Assembly: GCA_042408665.1 (NCBI GenBank)
Contig: JBHOQW010000163.1
Coordinates: forward strand, 13,070-77,069
Length of the DNA stretch: 64,000 nucleotides
Origin: CAUJGQ01 sp042408665
GTDB lineage: Bacteria > Chloroflexota > Dehalococcoidia > CAUJGQ01
Direction: 5' to 3'
Shown here: positions 10,945-18,429 of the stretch, one piece after another
Numbering within the stretch: position 1 is the first letter of the stretch
How the letters are laid out: every line of letters starts with the position of its first letter
Notes under the pieces: model-generated
The model's input: only the letters and a program-made list of their open reading frames with translations
Databases searched by the model: none
Told to the model about the DNA's origin: nothing
Translations under genes and position numbers: made by a program

Positions 10945-12216
10945 TCAGGTTTCGGCCGGCTGCGTTTGCAGCTTGGTGACGCGCACCTTCTTGATGCGGC
11001 GGCCGATCACCGATAGCACATGCAAGCGAATGCCGTCCACCTCGACCTCGTCGCCGGCCACGGGCACCTTGCCCAGCTTGGCGTACACGATGCCGCCAAC
11101 GGTGTCGTAATCCTCGTTGGGCAGGTCGAGGTCAAACAGCTCGTTGAGGGCGTCGATGCCGACGCGGGCATCGACGATGGCCTCCACCTCGCTTACCCGC
11201 TCGATGGGCGTCTCAGCGACGTCATACTCGTCTTCGATTTCACCGACGATCACCTCAATGATGTCCTCCGTGGTGACGAGCCCGGCGGTGCCGCCGTATT
11301 CGTCCACTACGATGGCCATATGGATCTTGTTTTGACGCAACTCGGTGAGCAGCTCATCCACTTTCTTCGTCTCAGGGATGAAGTATGGCGGACGGGCGAT
11401 CTCGCGCAGCGATAGCGGGCGCTTGCCTTCCGTCAGGCAGCGGAGAACGTCCTTGGCGTAAATGATGCCGACGATGTTGTCGATGCTCCCCTCGTACAGG
11501 GGGATGCGGCTGAAGCCGCGCTCGACGATGATCCGCTCGACATCCTCCAGCGTGGCGTTGGCCTCTACGGCGGCGATATCGATTCGGGGCACCATGATCT
11601 CGCGCGCGGTGGTCTCGACCAGCTTGATCACCCCGCGGATCATCTGCCGCTCCTCTTCCTCGATGCCGCCGTTCTGCTCCTCCAGCTCGACCAGGCGCAG
11701 CAGCTCTTCCTCCTCCATCTCCTCGGGTGTCGGCTCGGGCAGTGGTAGGACGCGCGCGAGCAGGGCGGCCGGCAGGCTCAAGAGCCACGTCGGCAGCCAG
11801 AAGAGTAGGCGTAGCAGACCGATGAGCGGGGCGAGCGTGAGGCCCCAGTGCTCCGGGTTGCGTGCCGCCAGCAACCCGGGCACGGCCTCCAGCAGGCCGG
11901 TGAGGGCCAGGGCCACGCCGGCCGTGAGCAGCAACGCCTGCCAGCTCGGTGCCGTGCGCACGAAGACGGCGTGCGCCACAAGGACCGTACCGCCGATGAG
12001 GGCCAGGTTGCGACCGAAACGCAGGGTGGCGAGCAGGCGCGCGCGCTCCTGCACGTAGCGCTGGAGTGCGGCCGCGCGGGTGCCGCCGCGCGCGGCTAGC
12101 GTGCGGGCGCGCAGGCGGCTGATGGAGGCTATAGTTGACTCCGCCGCAGTGACGGCGAGCAGCAGTGCCAGGGCGACGATCGCACCCACAATCGCGACGG
12201 CTGTGTCGGTGTCCAA
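10945..12216 (-). CDS. CNNM/CorC-type CBS-domain membrane protein
   Basis: The 423-residue protein has an N-terminal CNNM (DUF21) membrane domain with about four helices (1-160), an acidic linker (EEMEEEELLRLVELEEQNG), a CBS pair (about 195-320; MVPRIDIAAVE, GRIPLYEGS-like SRIPLYEGSIDNIVG) and a C-terminal CorC_HlyC transporter-associated domain. Relatives are implicated in magnesium/cobalt efflux and are often annotated as hemolysins. A TTG at 12216 preceded by GAGG is the likely start. It is the first gene after a sigma70-like promoter at 12522-12550, so it probably opens the leftward operon. Confidence 0.9.
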   Translation of the reverse strand: MDTDTAVAIVGAIVALALLLAVTAAESTIASISRLRARTLAARGGTRAAALQRYVQERARLLATLRFGRNLALIGGTVLVAHAVFVRTAPSWQALLLTAGVALALTGLLEAVPGLLAARNPEHWGLTLAPLIGLLRLLFWLPTWLLSLPAALLARVLPLPEPTPEEMEEEELLRLVELEEQNGGIEEEERQMIRGVIKLVETTAREIMVPRIDIAAVEANATLEDVERIIVERGFSRIPLYEGSIDNIVGIIYAKDVLRCLTEGKRPLSLREIARPPYFIPETKKVDELLTELRQNKIHMAIVVDEYGGTAGLVTTEDIIEVIVGEIEDEYDVAETPIERVSEVEAIVDARVGIDALNELFDLDLPNEDYDTVGGIVYAKLGKVPVAGDEVEVDGIRLHVLSVIGRRIKKVRVTKLQTQPAET

Positions 12217-12521
12217 GTTTGCTCTGCCTCGTTGCTACGCGGCGCGACGCCGGTGGCCGAGGGCCACCCGAGGACCGGCGCGTACCAGACCGGGGGGCAC
12301 AGGGCCTGCGGCCGCTGGCTGTGCGCGGTGGAGGACAACGCCAAACCCGGGCCACGCACCACCGTGGTCCGGTGTCCGATGACCGTACCGTAGCAGATGA
12401 GGGACCGGCGCCTGCGGGGAGGCCCGCGCCGGACTGGGAGGGTCAGCGTCTGCGACCAAGCGTTGCAAACCTTTGCCGCCGGACTCACGCGCCTTGTGGT
12501 CAGAAGCCGGACGGCACTCCC

Positions 12522-12550
12522 ATTCTACAAACGGGGAGGCGCCTTGTCAA
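12522..12550 (-). promoter_or_regulatory. sigma70-like promoter for leftward cluster
   Basis: Reading leftward, a perfect -35 TTGACA (12545-12550) is followed by exactly 17 bases and a -10 TAGAAT (12522-12527, five of six matches). Transcription would start near 12515 and leave a leader of about 300 bases before the CNNM gene. The -35 sits in the loop of the inverted repeat at 12538-12559. Confidence 0.7.
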
Positions 12551-12559
12551 ACAGGCGCC
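12538..12559. repeat. inverted repeat GGCGCCT/AGGCGCC around -35
   Basis: A 7-bp perfect inverted repeat with an 8-base spacer (GGCGCCT at 12538-12544, AGGCGCC at 12553-12559) encloses the TTGACA of the promoter above. It is also just downstream of the cupredoxin stop codon. It could be an operator or a weak terminator of the cupredoxin transcript; no U-run follows in either direction. Confidence 0.4.
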
Positions 12560-12583
12560 GTGGTGAGAGGCGGAGCGTCTTGT

Positions 12584-13102
12584 TCACTGCACGATGAGTT
12601 TGCCGCGCATCTCTGCCGGATGGACATCACACAGGTAGTCAAATGTCCCGCGCTGGGTAACCGTGAATGTGATCGTCTCTGACTGACCGCCCGTTAACAG
12701 TTGGGTGGTGATCTCTTTCCCGTCTTTATCTTTTACATTGAGTACATGCCAGTTGTGGATAGCGGAGCCGCGGTTCTGGAGGGTGATCGAGGCAGGCTCG
12801 TTCGCCCGAATCGTGATCTCAGTCTTGTCGAACTTGTTGTCGGTAGCCACGATGACGATCGTCCCGGCCGGTGCGGTGGCCGCGCCACCGGCGGTGGCCG
12901 CACCGCCGGCCGTCGGCGTGCGCGTGCCAGCCGGGGTCGCGGAGCTGATGGGGGTGAAGCTCGGCACCCTGACGGTGACGCCTGGACCGCTCCGGCTGAG
13001 GTTGACGGTGTCCTGGGCTTGGCCCTTCCCGCATGCGGCGAACAGTAGACCGGCGCAGAGGAGGGAAGCGGCCGGGAACCAGCGCGCGGAGCGGACGTGC
13101 AT
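12584..13102 (-). CDS. cupredoxin (plastocyanin-like) lipoprotein
   Basis: The 172-residue protein starts at ATG 13102 after GAGG. A signal peptide with lipobox (LLFAACGK) is followed by a Thr/Ala/Pro/Gly-rich linker (about 45-80) and a cupredoxin domain. Type-1 copper ligands are visible: His in IHNWHV, then Cys, His and Met in YLCDVHPAEM. It is therefore an extracytoplasmic membrane-anchored blue copper electron carrier, similar to small soluble domains of halocyanin or auracyanin type. It is monocistronic, running toward the CNNM gene. Its redox partner is not in the window. Confidence 0.88.
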   Translation of the reverse strand: MHVRSARWFPAASLLCAGLLFAACGKGQAQDTVNLSRSGPGVTVRVPSFTPISSATPAGTRTPTAGGAATAGGAATAPAGTIVIVATDNKFDKTEITIRANEPASITLQNRGSAIHNWHVLNVKDKDGKEITTQLLTGGQSETITFTVTQRGTFDYLCDVHPAEMRGKLIVQ

Positions 13103-13477
13103 CGGCAAGCCTCGTGATCGCGTGGTGTGCAGTTCCACGCTACGGCTGCACCGCGTTACGTGCAACACGATGCGGCCGTGGGTCCGCGATGCGCGTGCTA
13201 TCTGACCTTCCGTGCTGTGATCGCGGCGATCGGGGTGATGACATCGATCCTTGGTGCATGAATCGGAAGGCAGGGCCGAGACGCGCAGGTGCCGGCGGAC
13301 TCAGGCCAAACATCCAGCGGGCCCGAGGCGATCTGGCTGTGGAATCAAGATCGAGCGCGCCGGTGTGTGTAAGTTTGGAGAACCGCAGACATTGGCCCGG
13401 TTGTCAAAGAGACTATCGCGTTTCCAGATGTGGGTGTGTTACGATGCTGACGGTGGTATACCATGGAGGTGGCAACC
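13103..13477. other. 375-bp divergent intergenic region
   Basis: This separates the leftward cupredoxin gene from the rightward small gene at 13478. Composition is less GC-rich near 13370-13470. TTGTCA/TTGACA-like hexamers occur near 13401 on both strands but no -10 lies at a proper distance. No supported gene or structured RNA is seen. Confidence 0.4.
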
Positions 13478-13783
13478 GTGCCGCAACTGGTGAGGGTCCT
13501 CAAAGAGGAGGATCTGCGCTCACAGCGGGCTTCCGTCGGGCTGGACCTGGGGCGATACCTTGAAATCATCGATTCCATCATCGAACAGGGCGGGGTCGGC
13601 GGCGAGATTGCCCTGCAGGAGGGGGAAAACCAGCGCACGGAGAAGGGCCGGCTTACACGCGCGGCCAAACAGCGTGGCATGAAGCTTACCTGGCGGAAGC
13701 CAAGGAACGGCGTCTTGCGCTTTGTCCTGTCAAGCATGGGGGCTCCGCCGCCGGATGGTCGGCGCCGGCGCCGGGTAAAGTGA
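13478..13783 (+). CDS. small conserved-looking basic protein, unknown
   Basis: GTG 13478 is chosen as start because GGAGGT lies seven bases upstream; an in-frame ATG at 13463 overlaps that ribosome binding site. The 101-residue product opens with a helical segment (VPQLVRVLKEEDLRSQRASV), continues with ALQEGENQRTEKGRLTRAAK, and ends in a basic tail (GRRRRRVK). The sequence ENQRTEKGRLTRAAKQRGMK looks like a helix-turn-helix or RNA-binding surface, but no family is assigned. Codon positions look coding, whereas the overlapping opposite-strand frame is low complexity. Confidence 0.6.
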   Translation: MPQLVRVLKEEDLRSQRASVGLDLGRYLEIIDSIIEQGGVGGEIALQEGENQRTEKGRLTRAAKQRGMKLTWRKPRNGVLRFVLSSMGAPPPDGRRRRRVK

Positions 13784-13924
13784 TGGCAGGTATGCGGTCG
13801 GCACGTCGCAGTGTCGTGCAGTGCCGGTAATCTGCTCTAAGATGCCACGGGGAGCCAGCGTGTATGCATATGCGCACGCTGCTCCTCGTGGCCGCTCTGT
13901 GGGAATTCGTGCGACCCATGGCAG

Positions 13925-14590
13925 TCAGGGGCTGAGGCTGGGCCGGCTGAGCTGGGTGGGACCGGTGACGCAGATCCAGACCGTGTCCAACCGGTTGACC
14001 GTCTTCAGCGTGTTAAAGGCCGCCGGGCCGTCAGGGAAAAACCCCTGCCATTGCGCTCTGGATGCGTTCCAGAACCAGATGGCGGCGATAGTGCTCCCTG
14101 GATCGAGCGGTTGCAGATTTGCAAGCACGGTTTCAGTGGGTGTGCCGTTCGAGAAGGTGAGCACGTAGGCCCCGCACCCGGACGGTATGGTTTCCGTGGT
14201 CATCTTGGGAAAGGTTAGGTCGAGCGAGATCGGAAATCCAGGGGTCCATTGCCCCCGTTCCTGTGCCCAGTAGTCGCCGAGCTTGAAGTACACTGGTTGG
14301 CCGTTAATCGGACAGCCAGGTACGGCATTGCCGGAGGATACATTTACACCATAGGTATTCCCTCTCACCATCTCTCTTCCGCAAGAGATGAGTGTGGGTC
14401 CAAAGGCTTCAATGGTGTTGGTTGCTCCGTTGCTCGGCTTGATACCGGCCACAAATTGGATCTTACCGGTGAAGCGTGCCGGCAGCGGCTGCGCTACCAC
14501 CAAGGGCGGGTTGATCGGGCCACGGGCGAGGACGGCGGCCAAAGCCAGCGCCGTGAAGGCGGTCAGGATGAACAGGATGTGACGGCGCAT
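13925..14590 (-). CDS. secreted protein of unknown function
   Basis: The 221-residue product starts at ATG 14590 behind GGAGGAGG. A signal peptide covers about residues 1-28 (FILTAFTALALAAVLA). The mature part has a Cys-containing beta-rich region and ends with a repeated-looking motif ending in WFWNASRAQWQGFFPDGP and TVNRLDTVWICVTGP. Similar W-rich C-terminal modules occur in secreted Chloroflexota proteins, from memory and not verified. There is no enzyme motif. It lies downstream of the HTH regulator on the same strand, 134 bases away. Confidence 0.65.
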   Translation of the reverse strand: MRRHILFILTAFTALALAAVLARGPINPPLVVAQPLPARFTGKIQFVAGIKPSNGATNTIEAFGPTLISCGREMVRGNTYGVNVSSGNAVPGCPINGQPVYFKLGDYWAQERGQWTPGFPISLDLTFPKMTTETIPSGCGAYVLTFSNGTPTETVLANLQPLDPGSTIAAIWFWNASRAQWQGFFPDGPAAFNTLKTVNRLDTVWICVTGPTQLSRPSLSP

Positions 14591-14724
14591 GCACCTCCTC
14601 CAGCGTCACGGATGGCCCCTGCCTTTGGGCATGTTCCACACGCAGACTAGCCACCCGGACGCCGGCGCGGCATCCGGTCCTCCCCCTACGGACCATAGAG
14701 CAATCCCGGATCCCCTCGTTCCGC

Positions 14725-15372
14725 TCAGCGCGCAGTCGGCGCCTCGGCCGCGGGCTGGCGCTGGGCGCGGCGGATGCGGTAGGTGCAGGCGCGGTCGCCG
14801 CGTAACAGACTGGCCACCAGGCGGGCGTCGGCGCCGGTGAGGCGGCGGACATAATCGACTTCCAGGGCGCACACACCGCTGTTGCGCCGCGCCACGTTCG
14901 GATAGGGGCAGGTGCACTGGTGCAGGTAGAACTCCTCCCCGCGGCGCTCGCACTCCACCACGCAGCCCATTTCGCGGAGGATGCGCGCGGTCTCCTCCAC
15001 CCGCTCCGGCAGCTCCTTGCCTTCCACGCGGTCACGGCGCTGTTCGGCCATGCGCGCCGACACCCGCTGAAGCACTCGCTGCAGCGCCTCCGGCCCGGCC
15101 AACGCCCGGAGCTCTTCGATGAGCATGTTGGCCAGCATGTCGTAGTTCTTGGGGTACAGGGCCTCGCCGCGTTCGCTCAGGCTGTACACGTGGGCCGGCC
15201 GGCCCACCCGCCCGCGCGCCTCACCGCTCTGCACGAGCCCCTCGCGCTCCAGGATCGCCAGGTGCTGGCGCACGCCCGTGGGCGTCATGCCGAGGAGGCC
15301 GGCGAGCTCTTTGACCGTGGCGCGCCGTTCACGGTGCAAATGGTCCAATATACGCTGACGTGTGACTTGCAT
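14725..15372 (-). CDS. SufR-like HTH regulator with Fe-S-type cysteines
   Basis: The 215-residue protein has an N-terminal winged HTH (about 1-75; TRQRILDHLHRERRATVKEL, MTPTGVRQHLAILEREG) and a C-terminal domain holding spaced cysteines: MGCVVEC, HQCTCPYP, NSGVCALE and DRACTYRI. This matches SufR/ArsR-like repressors that ligate an iron-sulfur cluster to sense Fe-S status or oxidants. No suf operon lies in the window. It is divergent from the TTG-start gene at 15508 with a 135-bp shared upstream region, the obvious place for its operator. The start codon sits about ten bases after a -10-like TACAAT, so the mRNA may be nearly leaderless. Confidence 0.82.
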   Translation of the reverse strand: MQVTRQRILDHLHRERRATVKELAGLLGMTPTGVRQHLAILEREGLVQSGEARGRVGRPAHVYSLSERGEALYPKNYDMLANMLIEELRALAGPEALQRVLQRVSARMAEQRRDRVEGKELPERVEETARILREMGCVVECERRGEEFYLHQCTCPYPNVARRNSGVCALEVDYVRRLTGADARLVASLLRGDRACTYRIRRAQRQPAAEAPTAR

Positions 15373-15381
15373 GGCGCTTCG

Positions 15382-15390
15382 ATTGTAGCA
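15382..15390 (-). promoter_or_regulatory. extended -10 of the SufR-like gene
   Basis: Reading leftward the sequence is TGCTACAAT (TACAAT at 15382-15387), an extended -10 element. It is only about ten bases before the ATG at 15372. No -35 match is seen at 16-18 bases. Confidence 0.45.
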
Positions 15391-15463
15391 CTTATACGCC
15401 GCCGATTTCGCTCGAGCCGGTCGTACGGCACCGCTGATGCGGGGAGGTCACTGCGGCTGTAGG

Positions 15464-15469
15464 TATAAT
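15464..15469 (+). promoter_or_regulatory. consensus -10 TATAAT for gene at 15508
   Basis: A perfect TATAAT lies 38 bases upstream of the TTG start at 15508. The -35 position is GC-rich and not recognisable, as expected for an activator-dependent or regulated promoter next to a divergent regulator gene. Confidence 0.45.
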
Positions 15470-15507
15470 TGATCCAGAATTTATCGAACGATGGAGGCTG
15501 AACCGCA

Positions 15508-15933
15508 TTGACCCAGCCAATCGTGGACCCTCTCGCTACCAAGGCCCAGGCCGATCTGATCGTGGAACGGGCGGCGCAGCAGCTCCGCAAGTTGCTCCAT
15601 GATCTGGTCGCGCTGCTCGACCCTTTCCCACCCTTCCCCGGCGCCTTCTTCACCTACGCCATCGAGATCGAGCCGGAGGCGGCTGCCCGCACCGACCGCG
15701 GCTGCATCGTGGTGGCGCCGGACGGCGAGATCTACGAGTTCATCATGGGTGTGGACCTGGAGGGCCTGGACCCGACCGGCTTCGCCGATCCGGTGGCGAT
15801 GCGGAAGGAGGAACTCAAGAAGCTGGACCTGCACCCCCGCGACTACGTGGTGTACGCGCACAGCGCCATCAACCGTATCACCGAGCTCCTGCTGGAACGC
15901 ATGGAGGAGGGAGCCGGTGCTCCCGGTGCGTAG
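15508..15933 (+). CDS. hypothetical protein, TTG start
   Basis: The 141-residue acidic protein starts at TTG 15508, ten bases after GGAGG at 15493-15497; the ATG at 15491 is out of frame. The N-terminal half is helical (AQADLIVERAAQQLRKLLHD), followed by a beta region (FFTYAIEIEPEAA, RGCIVVAPDGEIYEFIMGVD) and a helical C-terminus. The pattern looks like a compact alpha/beta single-domain protein with no membrane part or catalytic motif. It is divergent from the SufR-like gene, which may regulate it. Confidence 0.7.
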   Translation: MTQPIVDPLATKAQADLIVERAAQQLRKLLHDLVALLDPFPPFPGAFFTYAIEIEPEAAARTDRGCIVVAPDGEIYEFIMGVDLEGLDPTGFADPVAMRKEELKKLDLHPRDYVVYAHSAINRITELLLERMEEGAGAPGA

Positions 15934-16065
15934 AGCGGGCGTCGCTACCAGTGCGACGTGTCCGAACGGTTTCGGTGGCCAGGAAACGGCCCGGAGCCCC
16001 TTAAGCGCCGTGGCGTAGCGCCGATGGAGTAAAGTGCAGGGCTCTGCCCTGTCCCGGAGGGCCCG

Positions 16066-16350
16066 GTGACCGTTGACAACTTCGCCGAGCGCATGCGGGA
16101 GCGGATGCCCGCTCACCGCGTCTGGAAGGATGCGCGCATGGCGCCGGGGCTGTCCCGTTCCGCGCAGAACCTGATGTGGGAGGAGATGCGCGCCCGGCTC
16201 CGTGCCTATGAACAGCAGCGCCGGCTGGAGGCGCAGCGGCGCTTCCGCTCGCGCTGGCAGCGGCTCGGTCGGTCAATCAATCGGCCGCTGGTGGCACTGC
16301 TCTTCGGGGCCGGGCTGCTGCTTTTCGCCCTTGGTCAGCTCTTCCGGTAG
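16066..16350 (+). CDS. small single-pass membrane protein
   Basis: The 94-residue product starts at GTG 16066 behind CGGAGGG. A basic, helical cytoplasmic part (RARLRAYEQQRRLEAQRR) leads to one C-terminal transmembrane helix (LVALLFGAGLLLFALGQLF), so it is probably tail-anchored. There is no recognised family. It follows the 15508 gene after 132 bases and could be on the same transcript. Confidence 0.55.
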   Translation: MTVDNFAERMRERMPAHRVWKDARMAPGLSRSAQNLMWEEMRARLRAYEQQRRLEAQRRFRSRWQRLGRSINRPLVALLFGAGLLLFALGQLFR

Positions 16351-16622
16351 GGCGACGACGCGACCGGAGAGGATTCTTTCCCGGCTCCAGCACCAGTCCC
16401 TGCCCTCGAGCTTGGCACCAACTGCGCCGCCTCTGGCCCCTTCTGCCATCGCCTTTGCCGAGGGGGGCCGCCATCCGGCCCTGCTACCGAGAGGCTCGGC
16501 CTGCTGCGGGTGGGCGGAACCCGCTCACGGGGCCGACATAACGGGCTATCGCCGAGGATGGCGGTCCGGGGCGTGCTGCCGTTGCCCCCGGCAGGCAGGC
16601 GCTCTGGAGGGCAGCGGTGCCG

Positions 16623-17696
16623 TTAGCCCACGAGATCTTCGATCGGCACCGTGGCGTTCTGACGCACGAACCCGGCGCACACGGTGGAGACTCCCGCGTT
16701 TGCCGCACCGGCCACGACCAGCAAGATGTCGTCCGGCGACTCGGCGCCGCGGACAAACGCCTCGTCCGGCTGATCTTCCATACCGACCACGCGCCGGCCG
16801 AACCGGTGCCAGTCGGGCTTGGTCCGGCCGAAGTGCTCCCACAGGAAGCGCTTCACGTCCTGTTTGGACCAGCCACGCCGGGCGATGTGCTGCGCGTGCT
16901 CCGGCCCCATCACCACCGTGGAGGCGCCCATCACGATCCGGGACGGATCCTCGTTCAGGGTGCGGCGGAAGAGCCCGCCGCCGTAGGACATCGAATCGGC
17001 GATGGTAAGCAAGATCTCCTCCGGCACCTGGGTGCCGCGGTGATCCACATACACGTCGCCCCGGATCATCTGCACGGTGACGGTGCTGGTCTCAGGGGCA
17101 AAGCCGCGCTCCACGTGCAGCGGCTCCCAGGGGCTCTCCTCCTCGTTCTCAGCGATGCAGCAACTGTACTTGGCCGGCGTGCCCTGCGTGCTCTGGTCCA
17201 GCTCGCGCGGTCGGATGCCGAACACGTTCATGATGATCAGGCGCAGCGCCCGCCCGACGGTGGCGTTGGCCCGGTCGCCGGGGCCAAACACGTTTCCCTT
17301 GCTGTTGAACCCCAGCCGCTCGCGGATCGGGCCGTTGACGATGATGAGCGGCGCCTGGCCGGTGGTGCTCTGCAGGAGCCCGGGGCGCTCGGCGTCGATG
17401 CGCCGGAAGGCTTCCAGCGCCGCCAGCACCACCGGGAAGTACTCCGGCCGGCAGCCGGCCATGACGGCGTTAATCGCCGCCTGGCGTACCGTGCACTGCC
17501 GGTACAGGTGCTCCAACGTCACGACCACCTCATCCGGGTGGCGGCGGGTGTGGGCCAGAAACTCGTCCACAAACTCCGGCAAAGGGGGCACCACCGGCAG
17601 GCCGTCCGTCCACCCCTGCTCGTAGCAATACTCGATGGCGGCCCGCGCGCTGCGCACGCCTTCCACCGTGAGCTCGGTCTCGGTAGCCCGCGTCAT
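16623..17696 (-). CDS. conserved partner protein of UGSC selenoprotein
   Basis: The 357-residue cytoplasmic protein starts at ATG 17696 (GGAG upstream). Distinct blocks are EYCYEQGWTDGLPVVPP, AINAVMAGCRPEYFPVVLAA, an Asn/Gly-rich segment (VNGPIRERLGFNSKGNVFGP) and a vicinal cysteine pair in KYSCCIAENEEE. I recall similar proteins of unknown function next to UGSC-type genes but cannot verify this here. The CC pair and the neighbour suggest a redox or thiol/selenol-dependent reaction. It lies 108 bases downstream of the UGSC gene, in the same direction, and is probably co-transcribed. Confidence 0.7.
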   Translation of the reverse strand: MTRATETELTVEGVRSARAAIEYCYEQGWTDGLPVVPPLPEFVDEFLAHTRRHPDEVVVTLEHLYRQCTVRQAAINAVMAGCRPEYFPVVLAALEAFRRIDAERPGLLQSTTGQAPLIIVNGPIRERLGFNSKGNVFGPGDRANATVGRALRLIIMNVFGIRPRELDQSTQGTPAKYSCCIAENEEESPWEPLHVERGFAPETSTVTVQMIRGDVYVDHRGTQVPEEILLTIADSMSYGGGLFRRTLNEDPSRIVMGASTVVMGPEHAQHIARRGWSKQDVKRFLWEHFGRTKPDWHRFGRRVVGMEDQPDEAFVRGAESPDDILLVVAGAANAGVSTVCAGFVRQNATVPIEDLVG

Positions 17697-17804
17697 CCTT
17701 ACGCTCCTGTGCACGCTTCTTTTCAGGTCCGATTGGGGCGGCCTCATGGCGGCCGACCGCCGCGCCGGCCGCTCTGGCCGCGCGTGCGGGAGGCGCCCTC
17801 TGGC

Positions 17805-18368
17805 TCAGCCACTGGCCGCGGCGTCCTGCGCCTCCGCTAGACCGAGCAGGGCGAGCACCGCCGGCAGCGCTTCGCGTGCGCGCTGTTTGACCTCCTCTGG
17901 GCCTAGGCTGCTGATCGGGTGCGTGATCACGGCGCAGCGGTAGTTGGGGAAGCCACGCTGGCGCGCCATGACATCCGCGGTGTGGGTGAAGGCGCTGGTG
18001 ATGACCGCCGCCGCAGGGATACCGCGCTGCTCGAAGAGCGTGCCGTCGGCCACACTGGCCGCGCTGCACGACCCTCAGTCGCCCACCCCGGCGATCACCA
18101 CGTCGCACGTGGCCGCCAGCTCGTCCGCCAGGGCGGCCGGCGCCGGCAGGGCGAAGCTGGGCTTGCGGCGCAGCACCACGCCCTTCAGGGCGTAGCGCTC
18201 GCGCAGCAGGTCGGCGATCGCCGTGAGCACACCGTCCGCGTTCGCCTTGCCGTTGTCCACCAGCCCCACGGTGGCGCCGTCTAGGGTCGTGCGCCGTCGC
18301 GGCGCGAGGGCGTAGCGCCGCTCCTCCCACGCCCCTCTCGGGTTCAGTAGGATGCCCGCCTGCGTCAT
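17805..18368 (-). CDS. UGSC-family probable selenoprotein (in-frame UGA)
   Basis: ATG 18368 (preceded by GGAGGG) opens a frame interrupted once by TGA at 18075-18077 and then open to a TGA at 17805. Read as selenocysteine, the product has 187 residues with Sec98 in GVGD-U-GSCSAASVADGT. That is the signature U/C-G-S-C of the UGSC family (seleno)proteins. No other stop, insertion or deletion is present, and reading frame and composition continue unchanged on both sides. A stable hairpin begins five bases after the TGA (18039-18070). Sec98 and Cys101 form a UxxC redox-type pair. An ordinary annotation would split this into two truncated ORFs. The selA/selB/selC genes must lie elsewhere. Confidence 0.85.
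18039..18070 (-). promoter_or_regulatory. bacterial SECIS-like hairpin
   Basis: Directly downstream of the in-frame UGA the mRNA can form an outer 5-bp stem (CGUGC/GCACG), a short bulged middle (CG/CG) and an inner 5-bp stem (CGGCC/GGCCG) closing the 5-base loop AGUGU. The loop has G as its second base and starts 18 bases after the UGA. This fits the bSECIS rules as I know them: a G in the first loop positions and 16-37 bases from the UGA. Confidence 0.75.
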
Positions 18369-18429
18369 CTGGTTCCCTCCGTCCGTTCGGTTTTGAGATG
18401 CGTCTCCGACGCCGACGCCGTTCGCCCCG

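Larger units (their letters stand above)
12217..12583. other. 367-bp intergenic leader
   Basis: No convincing coding frame is visible. It holds the promoter and inverted repeat listed separately and an approximately 300-base transcribed leader ahead of the CNNM gene. No known riboswitch consensus was recognised in it, although a magnesium-type leader would be plausible for this gene family. Confidence 0.5.

Noticed and set aside
17805..18368. UGSC gene as a pseudogene or sequencing error
   Set aside because: Frame and composition are unbroken on both sides, the TGA falls exactly on the Sec position of the family motif, and a SECIS-like hairpin follows.
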